Shown here: in pieces, positions 1-8,598 of the stretch
Position numbering within the stretch: the stretch's first letter is position 1
How the letters are laid out: every line of letters begins with the position of its first letter
Assembly: GCF_003259905.1 (NCBI RefSeq)
Contig: NZ_QLMG01000021.1
Span: forward strand, 1 to 64,000
Length of the DNA: 64,000 bases
DNA from: Salipiger aestuarii
GTDB lineage: Bacteria > Pseudomonadota > Alphaproteobacteria > Rhodobacterales > Rhodobacteraceae
Reading direction: 5' to 3'
The notes under the pieces: generated by a model
The model's input: only the letters and a program-made list of their open reading frames with translations
Told to the model about the DNA's origin: nothing
Database searches by the model: none
Translations under genes and position numbers: made by a program

Positions 1-279
1 CCCTATCCCTATCCCTATCCCTATTCCGCCTTCGACAAGGATCAGCGCGTGACCCACGCCGCGATCACCGAGAACAAGCATCTGAGCGCGGTGCTCGAGT
101 TCCTCAAGGAGGAGCAGGACAAGGCGCCGCCCAGGAAACCGCGTGCGGGAAAGCAGCGGACGCGCTACGAACCGACCGGCCACAAACCGCCGGGAAGACC
201 ATCAAAACTCGACGCCTATTACGCCCGAAAACGCGCCGAGCGAGAGGCCCGCGCAGCCAGCCAGGGCTGCGATATGTGA
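1..279 (+). pseudogene. C-terminal fragment of a transposase-like protein
   Basis: An open frame enters from the left edge and stops at 279. It begins with a PYPYPYPY stretch encoded by four CCCTAT hexamers, followed by a basic tail with an ITENKHLSAVLEF-like segment and a Lys/Arg/Pro-rich end. I recall similar tails in integrase-core (DDE) transposases of alphaproteobacteria, but the catalytic part lies outside the window and I cannot name the IS family. Two IS-end-like repeats lie 45 bases after the stop, which fits the right end of an insertion element. It could be an intact gene cut only by the window edge. Confidence 0.4.
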
Positions 280-323
280 GGCCTCCGCCCTGCCAGGCTA
301 CGCTCCCGTCAGCGCCCCAGCGG

Positions 324-369
324 GACATTTCTACTTTGCGCAACCAGTGACATTTCTACCTGGTTGCAA
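324..369. repeat. Duplicated GACATTTCTAC motif, probable IS terminal sequence
   Basis: GACATTTCTAC occurs at 324-334 and again at 349-359, with 25 bases from start to start. CAACCA (341-346) and TGGTTG (361-366) form an inverted repeat around the second copy. The position just downstream of a transposase-like C-terminus suggests a transposase-binding end of an insertion element. The opposite end is outside the window. Confidence 0.45.
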
Positions 370-554
370 CAATGCGGCGGGACCGGACTGTCAGCGACCG
401 CCCTGCGCTGCCTCTGACGAGAATCGGCGCGCGCCCCGTGCGGGCATCGCTGCGTTGGCCAGAACCGGCGCGTTATCAATGGCGTGCGATGCCGGAACCG
501 ACCGGGAAAAACCCGGCTTTGCGCACCGACCGGGTGCGCCGCGGCCGGACGCCG

Positions 555-2345
555 TTAGTGGCTGTGACGCGGCAGCGCCTTGTTGCCGATGTCGCGGAAC
601 TTGTCGGCGCCGTCCAGAACCATCCCGTCAGAGAACTGACGCACCCGGTCGCGAAAGATCGCCTGCCAGGGCGATTGGCTTTCGGGCACCCTGTATCCGC
701 CCTCTGCCTCCAGCGTGGCGCGGCGGTCGGCGATTTCCGCCTCTGGGACCAGCAAGCGCACCTTGCGCGTGTTGAGATCGACGCGCAGCCGGTCGCCATC
801 GCGCAGGATGGCAAGGTTGCCCCCCGCCGCCGCCTCGGGCGAGGCGTTCAGGATCGAGGCCGACCCCGATGTGCCCGATTGCCGCCCGTCGCCGATGCAG
901 GGCAGTCCGCGAATGCCTTGCTTGATAAGATAGGACGGCGGGCGCATGTTCACCACCTCGGCGCCGCCCGGATAGCCACGCGGACCCGCGCCGCGCATCA
1001 CAAGGATGCTGTCCGCGGTGATGCCAAGGCTTGGGTCGTCGATGCGCCGGTGGAAATCCTCGGGGCCGTCGAACACGAACACCGGCCCTTCGAAGGCCAT
1101 CGGGTCGGTGTCGTTCGACAGGTACCGGGCGCGGAAATCCGGAGTGATGACCGAGGTCTTCATGATCGCGGTGTCAAACAGGTTGCCGGTCATGTTCAGA
1201 AACCCGGCATGCGGCGTCAGCGCCTTGTCCAGCGACCGGATCACATCGGCGTTTTCGCAGGGCGCCCCGGCGTAGAGCCCGCCAAAGGTTTCGCCCGTCA
1301 CCGTCAGCGCGCCGGGATGCGGGATCAGCCCGCCGCGCAGCAATTCGGCCACCACCGCGGGCAGACCGCCGGCCAGGTGGAAATCTTCGGACAGATAGGC
1401 CCCGGCGGGCTGGACGTTGGCCAGCAGGGGCACGTCGTAGCCAAGGTATTCCCAATCCTGATTGGTCAGCTTGATCCCCAGATGCCGCGCGATGGCCACC
1501 AGATGGATCGGCGCGTTGGTCGACCCGCCGATGGCCGAATTGACCACGATGGCGTTTTCGAACGCGGCGCGGGTCATGATCTGCGACGGGCGCAGGTCCT
1601 CGCGCACCATGTCGACGATGCGGCAGCCGGTGTAATAGGCCATCTGCCCGCGCTCGCGATAGGGCGCGGGGATGGATGCCGAACCGGGCAGCTGCATGCC
1701 CAGCACCTCGGCCAGCGAATTCATCGTGGATGCGGTCCCCATGGTGTTGCAATACCCCACAGACGGGGCAGAGGCGGCGGCCATCTCAAGGAAACCGGCG
1801 CCGTCGATCTCACCGGCGGCGTATTTCTCGCGCGCTTTCCAGATCACCGCCCCGGACCCGGCGCGTTCGCCCTTGTGCCAGCCGTTCAGCATCGGCCCGA
1901 CGGAAAACGCGATGGCGGGAATGTTCACCGTGGCGGCGGCCATCAGCAGCGCGGGCGTGGTCTTGTCACATCCGATGGTCAGCACGACGCCGTCGATGGG
2001 ATAGCCATACAGGCTTTCGACCAGGCCAAGATAGGCCAGGTTGCGGTCCAGCATCGCGGTGGGGCGTTTGCCGGTTTCCTGGATCGGGTGCACCGGGATT
2101 TCCAGCGGAATGCCACCCGATGCGATGATGCCGTCGCGGGTGCGCCTGGCCAGTTCGATATGGTGACGGTTGCAGGGCGACAGGTCGCTGCCGGTCTGGG
2201 CAATGCCGATGATCGGCTTGCCCGACCGCAGTTCCTGTAGGGTCAGCCCGTAGTTCAGATAGCGTTCCAGGTACAGCGCCGTCATCTCGGGGTCGCCAAG
2301 ATCGTTGAACCAGCTTGTCGAACGCAGCTTGCGGGGATCGGTCAT
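555..2345 (-). CDS. IlvD/Edd-family sugar-acid dehydratase
   Basis: This is a 596-residue dehydratase of the dihydroxy-acid/6-phosphogluconate dehydratase family, whose members remove water from sugar acids with an Fe-S cluster and Mg. Family blocks include an IGCDKTTPA cysteine motif, a [11 protein letters not shown] motif, a [11 protein letters not shown] motif and a C-terminal [13 protein letters not shown] motif. The ATG at 2345 was chosen because it starts the conserved N-terminus ([13 protein letters not shown]) and has a purine-rich site just upstream. It sits 11 bases after dctM and near KDGal kinase and aldolase genes. It probably dehydrates a sugar acid such as galactonate, fuconate or arabinonate to the 2-keto-3-deoxy acid; the exact substrate is not readable from sequence. 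It is not a typical ilvD, given the context. Confidence 0.87.
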   Translation of the reverse strand: MTDPRKLRSTSWFNDLGDPEMTALYLERYLNYGLTLQELRSGKPIIGIAQTGSDLSPCNRHHIELARRTRDGIIASGGIPLEIPVHPIQETGKRPTAMLDRNLAYLGLVESLYGYPIDGVVLTIGCDKTTPALLMAAATVNIPAIAFSVGPMLNGWHKGERAGSGAVIWKAREKYAAGEIDGAGFLEMAAASAPSVGYCNTMGTASTMNSLAEVLGMQLPGSASIPAPYRERGQMAYYTGCRIVDMVREDLRPSQIMTRAAFENAIVVNSAIGGSTNAPIHLVAIARHLGIKLTNQDWEYLGYDVPLLANVQPAGAYLSEDFHLAGGLPAVVAELLRGGLIPHPGALTVTGETFGGLYAGAPCENADVIRSLDKALTPHAGFLNMTGNLFDTAIMKTSVITPDFRARYLSNDTDPMAFEGPVFVFDGPEDFHRRIDDPSLGITADSILVMRGAGPRGYPGGAEVVNMRPPSYLIKQGIRGLPCIGDGRQSGTSGSASILNASPEAAAGGNLAILRDGDRLRVDLNTRKVRLLVPEAEIADRRATLEAEGGYRVPESQSPWQAIFRDRVRQFSDGMVLDGADKFRDIGNKALPRHSH

Positions 2346-2356
2346 GAGGAAAACTC

Positions 2357-3673
2357 CTAGTGGCCGGTGATGCCGGGAAAGACGAGAAGCAGCGCCAGGG
2401 CCAGCACCTGCATGGCGATGAACGGCAGCAGCGAACGAAAGATGTCGCCCAGCGAAATATCCGGCGGGGCCACGGATTTGAGATAGAAGGCGGCCGGGCC
2501 AAACGGCGGCGACAGGAAACTGACCTGCATGTTCATCGCAAAGACCACGCCGAACCACACCGGATCATAGCCCATGTCGCGCACGATGGGCACAAAGATC
2601 GGCATGCACAGCAGCGCGATCCCCACCCAGTCCAGGAACATGCCCAGCACGAACAGGATCAGCATCATGAACAGGATCACAACGATGGGCTCATCGGAAA
2701 TCCCGGTGATGAGGTTGGACACGAAGGTGATGCCGCCCATCAGGTTGAACACGCCCACCAGCGCCGACGCGCCGATGCCGATCCACACGATCATGCCGAC
2801 GGTGCGCAGCGTCTGTTTGGCCGCGCCCGCCATCAGCCCGACCGTGAATTCGCCCCGGATGACGGTCGACAGCGTGACGCCAACGACCCCGATGGCCGAG
2901 GCCTCGGTGACCGATGCGATGCCGCCATAGATCGACCCCAGAACGAACACCACCACCAGGATCGGCAGGAACAGCCCCTTGAGCAGGCGCAGCTTTTCGG
3001 TGCGGGTGATGTCCTCGGGTTCGGCGATGGGGGCCAGCGCCGGATTCAGGTAGGCGCGGATCAGGATGTAGGCCGCGTAAAAGCCCGCCAGCATCAGGCC
3101 CGGAATGAACGCGGCGCTGAACAGATCGCCCACCGACACATTCGCCGTCAGCCCGTAGATGATAAGCACGATGGACGGGGGCACCATGGTTCCCAGCGCG
3201 CCGCCCGCGCAGCACACGCCGATGGCAAGATTGCGGTCATAGCCCAGCCGCAGCATCTGCGGCAGCGCCAGCAGGCCCAGCAGGATGACCTCGCCGCCGA
3301 TGATGCCGGACATGGCGGCCAGCACCACGGCCACCAGCAGCGTCTGGATCGCGACGCCGCCGCGAATGCGGCCCGCCAGCACCTTCATCGCATCGAACAG
3401 GTCGCGCGCGATGCCGGATCGGTCCAGGATCGCCGCCATCAGCACGAACATCGGCACCGAGACAAAGACAAAGCTGTTCACGAAACTGAAGATCCGCGAG
3501 GTGATAAGCGGCACCGCCATCGGCCCGAACCACCCCAGCGCAAAGATCAGCGCCACCAGCAGCGTCACGAAGGCCAGCGGCATGCCGGTCAGCAGCAGCA
3601 CCATGAGCATGACGAACATGGCGAATGTCGCGCCGCCAATGCCCATCGCCTGAAAATCGGGAAGAAATTCCAT
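2357..3673 (-). CDS. dctM: TRAP transporter large permease (DctM family)
   Basis: A 438-residue, highly hydrophobic protein with the 12 or so membrane segments expected of the TRAP large subunit, which carries the substrate across the inner membrane with Na+. Family landmarks include the GAVP-like LTGMPLAFV start, the [15 protein letters not shown] region and a C-terminal [15 protein letters not shown] segment. The ATG at 3673 overlaps the dctQ stop (TGATG), so translation is probably coupled; a GTG one codon earlier is possible. The operon order dctP-dctQ-dctM-dehydratase suggests uptake of the sugar acid handled by the dehydratase. Confidence 0.92.
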   Translation of the reverse strand: MEFLPDFQAMGIGGATFAMFVMLMVLLLTGMPLAFVTLLVALIFALGWFGPMAVPLITSRIFSFVNSFVFVSVPMFVLMAAILDRSGIARDLFDAMKVLAGRIRGGVAIQTLLVAVVLAAMSGIIGGEVILLGLLALPQMLRLGYDRNLAIGVCCAGGALGTMVPPSIVLIIYGLTANVSVGDLFSAAFIPGLMLAGFYAAYILIRAYLNPALAPIAEPEDITRTEKLRLLKGLFLPILVVVFVLGSIYGGIASVTEASAIGVVGVTLSTVIRGEFTVGLMAGAAKQTLRTVGMIVWIGIGASALVGVFNLMGGITFVSNLITGISDEPIVVILFMMLILFVLGMFLDWVGIALLCMPIFVPIVRDMGYDPVWFGVVFAMNMQVSFLSPPFGPAAFYLKSVAPPDISLGDIFRSLLPFIAMQVLALALLLVFPGITGH

Positions 3674-4233
3674 CACCGGGCCTTTTTACGCAGGTAGTTG
3701 ACCGTAAAGATCGCGAACTGGACCGCCAGCAGGATCAGGATGACAAGCAGAAAGATCTTGAGCAGGCCGGGATAGGGCGGGTTCCATGCGCTGCCGGACG
3801 TTTCCAGCCGGAAATCGCCCTGTGGCGTCCAGGCCGCGCGCGCCACGCTGAGCCAGGCGGCCCAGGCAAAGAACACCGACGCGACAAGGCAGGTCAGTGA
3901 AATCAACACGTCGAACACCCGTCTCACGCCGCCCGAAAACCGGTCGTAAAAGATCACCACGCGGATGTGCTTGTCGATCGCGGCGGCATAAAGCCCGCCG
4001 TAGACAAAGGCGATCGCCGACAGGAACACCACCGTTTCATGCACCCATCTGGTGGGCGCGTTGAAGGCGTAGCGCATCACCACCTCGTACATCAGCAGCC
4101 CGGCCGAAGCGAGGATGCCGATGGCGAACACAATGCCCACGGCGTTGACGGCCTGACCGAATACCCCGGCCTCGGGCACGGGCTCGGGCGTTTCGTTGTG
4201 GCTGCTGAGGGTTTCGTCGATGATGTCTGGCAT
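3673..4233 (-). CDS. dctQ: TRAP transporter small permease (DctQ family)
   Basis: A 186-residue protein with four predicted membrane segments (about residues 30-50, 68-85, 105-130 and 158-178) and the DctQ signature around VVMRYAFNAPTRWVHE. The small subunit pairs with DctM to form the membrane part of the TRAP transporter. It lies between dctP and dctM, overlaps dctM by one base, and is separated from dctP by a strong hairpin. Confidence 0.9.
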   Translation of the reverse strand: MPDIIDETLSSHNETPEPVPEAGVFGQAVNAVGIVFAIGILASAGLLMYEVVMRYAFNAPTRWVHETVVFLSAIAFVYGGLYAAAIDKHIRVVIFYDRFSGGVRRVFDVLISLTCLVASVFFAWAAWLSVARAAWTPQGDFRLETSGSAWNPPYPGLLKIFLLVILILLAVQFAIFTVNYLRKKAR

Positions 4234-4262
4234 CGCGGTGGCTCCGGTCCTGGAACGGGAAA

Positions 4263-4285
4263 CCCCCGGCCTGCGGGGCCGGGGG
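4263..4285 (-). terminator. Hairpin between dctP and dctQ
   Basis: A perfect 9-bp stem (CCCCCGGCC / GGCCGGGGG) with a five-base loop lies in the 75-base gap after dctP. No T-run follows it. Such intercistronic hairpins commonly protect the 3' end of the binding-protein message or reduce read-through, so that DctP is made in excess over the permeases. The second TRAP operon has the same arrangement. Confidence 0.6.
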
Positions 4286-4308
4286 CAAGGTGGTTTGAGC
4301 GGAAAGGA

Positions 4309-5340
4309 TCAGTCCTCGGACATCAGCCCCTTGTCGACCAGATAGGCGGTCAGCAGGTCATAGACCTTCTGGCTGTTGGCCGACGCTCCGGCCGCGTCTT
4401 CCCACTGGCTGCGGGCGATGGCGCGGAACTTGGCGCGCTCTTCGTCGGACCAGTCGTGGATGGTGACCTCGCCGCTGGCCTCGGCCTCGCTTGCGGCCTG
4501 CATATCGCGCTCATGCACGGTTTCCGACTGGTAGACGGCGAACTCGGCGACGGATTCCTCCATCGCGGCTTTCAGATCGTCGGGCAGCGAGTCCCACTTT
4601 TCCTTGTTCACCGACACTTCGATCAGCGGCATGGAATGGAAGCCGGGGTAGACCGGGTGCCTGGCCACGTCGTGCAGACCCTGCGCGGCGTTGGTGGAAA
4701 AGGTGTTGTAGTCGGCGGCGTCGATCACGCCCTTGTCGAGCGAGGTGAACACCTCGGACCCCGGCAGGTTGACCGGCGCGGCCCCGGCGGCGGCGAACAC
4801 GTTCTGCACCATGCCTTCGGGGGCGCGCAGTTTCAGGCCCTTCAGGTCGTCGACGCCGTCCAGCGGCACCGTGGACACGAACGCCTCAAGCCCCGGCGTG
4901 GTCGCGCCAATGAAATGCAGCCCGTAGGGCTCCAGCATCTCGTTCATCAGCGCGTTGCCGCCGCCGTTCGCCATGAAATCGAACATCTGGGCAGGGTCGG
5001 ACCAGGCGCCGACGGGATTGGCGATCAGGCCGAACGCCGGGTCCTTGCCCGAGGCATATGACGTGTCGGTGAAATGGCCGTCAATGATGCCGGCTGCGAC
5101 CGCATCCATCGTTTCTGAATGCGCCACGATGGTTTCCACGGGCAGCATTTCCACCGCGACGCGCCCGTCGGTCTTGTCCGACACCATCTCGGCCCACTCT
5201 TTTTGCAGCAGGAAGTTGGTGTTGCCCGCAGGGTCCGACGACTGGATGCGGAAGGTGTGGTCCTGCGCCTGTGCCGCCCCGGCGAGGGTCAGCGCAAGCG
5301 CGGTTCCGGCAAACAGGGCACGGCGGGTGATATGGGTCAT
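4309..5340 (-). CDS. dctP: TRAP transporter solute-binding protein (DctP family)
   Basis: A 343-residue periplasmic binding protein with a Sec signal peptide (RR then a hydrophobic run, cleavage near AQAQ at about residue 25). The mature part has the DctP fold markers, including the LKGLKLRAPEGM segment whose arginine normally binds the substrate carboxylate, and the DAADYNTFST segment. A GGAGGAG ribosome site lies about 6 bases before the ATG. It is the first gene of the minus-strand operon with dctQ, dctM and the dehydratase, and it faces the LacI-type regulator. The carboxylate ligand is inferred to be a sugar acid. Confidence 0.9.
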   Translation of the reverse strand: MTHITRRALFAGTALALTLAGAAQAQDHTFRIQSSDPAGNTNFLLQKEWAEMVSDKTDGRVAVEMLPVETIVAHSETMDAVAAGIIDGHFTDTSYASGKDPAFGLIANPVGAWSDPAQMFDFMANGGGNALMNEMLEPYGLHFIGATTPGLEAFVSTVPLDGVDDLKGLKLRAPEGMVQNVFAAAGAAPVNLPGSEVFTSLDKGVIDAADYNTFSTNAAQGLHDVARHPVYPGFHSMPLIEVSVNKEKWDSLPDDLKAAMEESVAEFAVYQSETVHERDMQAASEAEASGEVTIHDWSDEERAKFRAIARSQWEDAAGASANSQKVYDLLTAYLVDKGLMSED

Positions 5341-5417
5341 TTGGGGCTCCTCCCAGTTGTGCTGGCTCGGGGCGCGATTGGCACCCCGAAACTGCCGGCA
5401 CCATAGGCGCGCGATAA

Positions 5418-5431
5418 TGACAGCGCAATCA
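5418..5431. promoter_or_regulatory. LacI-family operator between dctP and the regulator gene
   Basis: TGACAGCGCAATCA matches the general LacI/GalR operator pattern with a central AGCGC core and TGA/TCA ends. The outer dyad AATGA (5416-5420) / TCATT (5429-5433) is perfect. It sits 78 bases before dctP and about 150 bases before the regulator gene, where it could control both directions. The regulator and any 2-keto-3-deoxy-acid or sugar-acid inducer are inferred. Confidence 0.6.
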
Positions 5432-5578
5432 TTTTGTGCGGGGGCGCGGCAACAGACCCTCGGCGCGACCTGGCGGCACGGCCTGGTCGCGCCCCACCGC
5501 CTGTGCCCAAGGCCGGGAATTCCTTGAAGAACGCCGAAAATTCAGCGAAACTCCGGCCAAAGCAAAGGACCCGCCCCG

Positions 5579-6598
5579 ATGGCCCGAAAAAGCAGAGCCG
5601 GCTCAAACCGCCCCACCCTGGCCGATGTCGCCAGCGCCGCCGGTGTTAGCGCGATCACCGTCTCGCGCACGATTCGCTCGCCGGGGATCGTGTCGGAAAA
5701 GGCCCGGCGCAAGGTCCAGGAGGCCATCGCCCGGCTGGGCTATACCCCCGATCCGGCGGCCTCGGCGCTGGCCTCGCGCAGCAGTTCGACCATCGGGCTG
5801 CTGGTGCCTTCGCTCACCAACAACGTGTTTTCCGACGTGCTGCGCGGGGTCTACGATGGCGCGCAGGGCACACGGTTCTTTGTGCAGATCGGCAACTACC
5901 GCTACAGCGCCCTGGAAGAAGAAGGCCTGATCCGCACCTTTCTCAGCCAGCGTCCGGCCGGGCTGATCGTGTCGTCGATGGACCAGACCCCCGAAGGGCG
6001 CCGCCTGCTGCAAGCCGCCCCCTGCCCCATCGTGCAGATCATGGAAACCGGCGACGCCATCGACATGAGCGTGGGCTTCGACCAACTGGCGGCGGTGCGC
6101 GCCGGGGCGCGGCATCTGCGCGATCGCGGGTATCGGCGGCCGGGGTTTATAAGCGCGCGGATGGACCCGCGCGCGCAGCGGCGTCTGGGGGCGTTTCGCG
6201 ATGTCACCGCCGCCTGCGGGCAACTGGACGAAGCGCGCATTCTGACCACGCCGCAGCCGTCTTCGGTGGGCATCGGCGGGCATCTTCTGGAACAGCTTCT
6301 GGCCCGCGCGCCAGACACCGACGCCGTGATGTGCAACAACGACGACCTTGCGGTGGGCGCGCTGATGGAAGCCGCCCGGCGCCATATCAAGGTGCCCGAT
6401 CAGCTGGCCATCTGCAGCTACAACGACATCGAGATGGCCCGGCACATGGTTCCTGCCCTGTCCGCCGTCGCCACCCCCCGGCGCGAGATCGGCAGCCGCG
6501 CCATCGCCATGCTGCTGGACGAAATCGGCGCGCCGGGGTCGGTGACAGAGCGGCATGTGGATCTGGGGTTCGAGATGATCGCGCGGGAGTCCACTTGA
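5579..6598 (+). CDS. LacI-family transcriptional regulator
   Basis: A 339-residue repressor-type protein. Residues about 12-60 form the LacI helix-turn-helix and hinge (TLADVASAAGVSAITVSRT, then the YTPDPAASALAS hinge helix). Residues 65-335 form the periplasmic-binding-protein-like sensor domain, ending in the usual MLLDEIG segment. It resembles GntR-type gluconate and sugar-acid repressors. It is divergent from the TRAP/dehydratase operon and upstream of dgoK-dgoA, so it most likely controls both in response to the sugar acid or its breakdown product. Confidence 0.9.
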   Translation: MARKSRAGSNRPTLADVASAAGVSAITVSRTIRSPGIVSEKARRKVQEAIARLGYTPDPAASALASRSSSTIGLLVPSLTNNVFSDVLRGVYDGAQGTRFFVQIGNYRYSALEEEGLIRTFLSQRPAGLIVSSMDQTPEGRRLLQAAPCPIVQIMETGDAIDMSVGFDQLAAVRAGARHLRDRGYRRPGFISARMDPRAQRRLGAFRDVTAACGQLDEARILTTPQPSSVGIGGHLLEQLLARAPDTDAVMCNNDDLAVGALMEAARRHIKVPDQLAICSYNDIEMARHMVPALSAVATPRREIGSRAIAMLLDEIGAPGSVTERHVDLGFEMIAREST

Positions 6599-6858
6599 AC
6601 GATGTCCTGCCATCCAAGCCGGGGTCGTGCCCGGCGTCAGGCGCCGCAGCTCATGACCCGCGATGGCCACACGCAGACACGCGGCGAGCAAACCCTTGCA
6701 CGGGGGCTGAAGGTCCTGCGCCTTGTTCGCTGCGGCATTGTCGGCGGCGGCATCGTCGCGGCGCCAGCGGCACCCTGTCGTCCCGATGACCGGATCGCGC
6801 GGCTGGCGCGCGCCGATGCCACGGAAATCTCGCAACCCCCTTGGCCGGAGGCCCGACG

Positions 6859-7830
6859 ATGACAGATGACACACCCGCGCTGATCGCGCTCGACTGGGGC
6901 ACCTCCAGCCTGCGCGCCTTTGCGATGACGGCGCAGGGCCGGGTGATCGACACCCGCGCCTCGGGCCACGGCGTCCAGCACCTGCCAGAGCCGGGCCTGC
7001 CGGGGTTCGAAGCCGCCTTCGCCGCGATCTGCGGCACCTGGCTGGACCGCGCGCCGCTGCCCGTGGTCGCCAGCGGCATGGTCGGCAGCGCGCAGGGCTG
7101 GCGCGAGGTGCCCTACCTGCCCTGCCCCGCCGACCTCGGCGCGCTGCCCCACGCCGCCGGACGCGTCACCACCGCGGGCGGGCAGGACATCCTGATCGCG
7201 CCGGGGCTGATCCATGACCCCGCAGGCGCCCCCCCGGACGTGATGCGCGGCGAGGAAATCCAGATCGCCGGGGCCATCGCGGGCCATCCCGACCGGCAGG
7301 CCGGCACCACGCTGATCCTGCCGGGCACCCATTCGAAATGGGCACGGGTCGAGGGCGGAACCGTCACCGGCTTTGAAACCCACATGACCGGCGAACTCTT
7401 TGCCCTGCTGCGCACGCGGTCCATCCTTGGGCGCCTGATGAGCGACGCGCCCCTGGCCGACACCGTGCGGCACGCGGCCTTTCTGGACGGCGTGGCCGAG
7501 GCCGCGCGCGATGGCGCGGGCGGGCTGACGCATCTGCTGTTCGGAACCCGCACGCTGGGCCTCACCGGGCGGCTTCCCGCGGCGGCGCTGGCGGAGTACT
7601 GCTCGGGGCTGTTGATCGGGCACGAGATCGTCTCGGCCCTTGCGACCCGCGCGGACGGACCGCTGCTGCTTGTCGGCAGCCCGGCGCTGTGCGCGCGCTA
7701 CGATCGCGCCCTGACGGCGATTGCCGGTCGGGGCGCCGAAGCCATCGTCGAAAACCCCGCGCCAGCGGGGCTGTTCCGGCTTGCCTGCGACGCGGGCCTT
7801 CTGACATCCGAATCCGGAGATCCCATATGA
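6859..7830 (+). CDS. dgoK: 2-dehydro-3-deoxygalactonokinase
   Basis: A 323-residue DgoK-family sugar kinase of the ASKHA fold. It starts with the phosphate-binding ALDWGTSSLRAF motif and contains the family signatures VASGMVGSAQGW, MRGEEIQI and LPGTHSKW. It phosphorylates 2-keto-3-deoxygalactonate with ATP. The ATG at 6859 has GGAGG 7 bases upstream and is preferred to an upstream TTG. It overlaps the aldolase gene by four bases (ATGA). Together with the aldolase it completes the DeLey-Doudoroff route after the dehydratase. The 260 bases before it hold nothing I recognise. Confidence 0.92.
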   Translation: MTDDTPALIALDWGTSSLRAFAMTAQGRVIDTRASGHGVQHLPEPGLPGFEAAFAAICGTWLDRAPLPVVASGMVGSAQGWREVPYLPCPADLGALPHAAGRVTTAGGQDILIAPGLIHDPAGAPPDVMRGEEIQIAGAIAGHPDRQAGTTLILPGTHSKWARVEGGTVTGFETHMTGELFALLRTRSILGRLMSDAPLADTVRHAAFLDGVAEAARDGAGGLTHLLFGTRTLGLTGRLPAAALAEYCSGLLIGHEIVSALATRADGPLLLVGSPALCARYDRALTAIAGRGAEAIVENPAPAGLFRLACDAGLLTSESGDPI

Positions 7831-8474
7831 CCGACACCGCCCGTTCCACCCGCCTTGATGCCGCCTGCACGGCGCTGCCGCTTGTCGCCATTCTGCGCGG
7901 GCTGACCCCGCCCGAGGCGGTCGGCATCGCGCAAACCCTGTACGACGCGGGGTTCCGGCTGATCGAAATTCCGCTCAATTCGCCGCAACCCTTCGACAGC
8001 ATCGCGGCGGTGCGCGCCGCCCTGCCCGCCGACGCGCTCGTGGGGGCGGGCACGGTGACCACGCCCGCCGATGTGGCGCGGCTGAACGACATCGGCGCCG
8101 ACCTTGTGGTGATGCCGCATGCCGATGTCGCGGTGATCGCGGCGGCCAAGGCGGCGGGCCTGATCTGCATGCCCGGCATCGCCACCCCGACCGAAGCCTA
8201 TGCCGCGCTGCACGCGGGCGCCGACGCGCTCAAGATCTTTCCGGCAGAGCTTGTCGGCCCTGCGGCAATCAAGGCGATTCGCACGATCCTGCCAGCGGGC
8301 ACGCGGGTGTTCCCGGTGGGCGGCATTTCGCCCGGCACCATGCCGCGGTTCCACGGCGCGGGGGTGGCCGGGTTCGGCCTTGGCGGCGCGCTTTACAAGC
8401 CCGGCGACACGGTCGGGGCGGTTGCGCGCAAGGCGGGTGCCTTTGTCGAAGCCTGGCGCGACATGCAACCCTGA
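7827..8474 (+). CDS. dgoA: 2-dehydro-3-deoxy-6-phosphogalactonate aldolase
   Basis: A 215-residue class I aldolase of the KDPG/KDPGal family. It splits 2-keto-3-deoxy-6-phosphogalactonate into pyruvate and glyceraldehyde-3-phosphate. Visible motifs are ILRG (substrate arginine), IEIPLNSP with the catalytic Glu near residue 47, GAGTV, and the Schiff-base lysine in LKIFPAE near residue 136. The NSP after the Glu favours the galactonate-type enzyme over KDPG aldolase. It starts inside the dgoK stop codon, so the two are translationally coupled. Confidence 0.92.
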   Translation: MTDTARSTRLDAACTALPLVAILRGLTPPEAVGIAQTLYDAGFRLIEIPLNSPQPFDSIAAVRAALPADALVGAGTVTTPADVARLNDIGADLVVMPHADVAVIAAAKAAGLICMPGIATPTEAYAALHAGADALKIFPAELVGPAAIKAIRTILPAGTRVFPVGGISPGTMPRFHGAGVAGFGLGGALYKPGDTVGAVARKAGAFVEAWRDMQP

Positions 8475-8598
8475 CCGGGGGGTGTGCGCTCCCTTACGTC
8501 AGGGCACAAGGCGCACGGCGAAGGGTTTCCTTAAGGTATATCGAACATCGTGACACCAGGGATGGTTGCCGGTTTGCAAGGCGACCGGTGTATGTGGA

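Noticed and set aside
372-2240. Long plus-strand frame opposite the dehydratase gene
   Set aside because: Composition is His/Arg/Gly-rich with no family motif, and the minus strand encodes a clear IlvD/Edd protein. Typical antisense frame in GC-rich DNA.
2360-3697. Long plus-strand frame opposite dctM
   Set aside because: Rich in His, Gln and Asp with no motif; exact antisense of a membrane protein gene.
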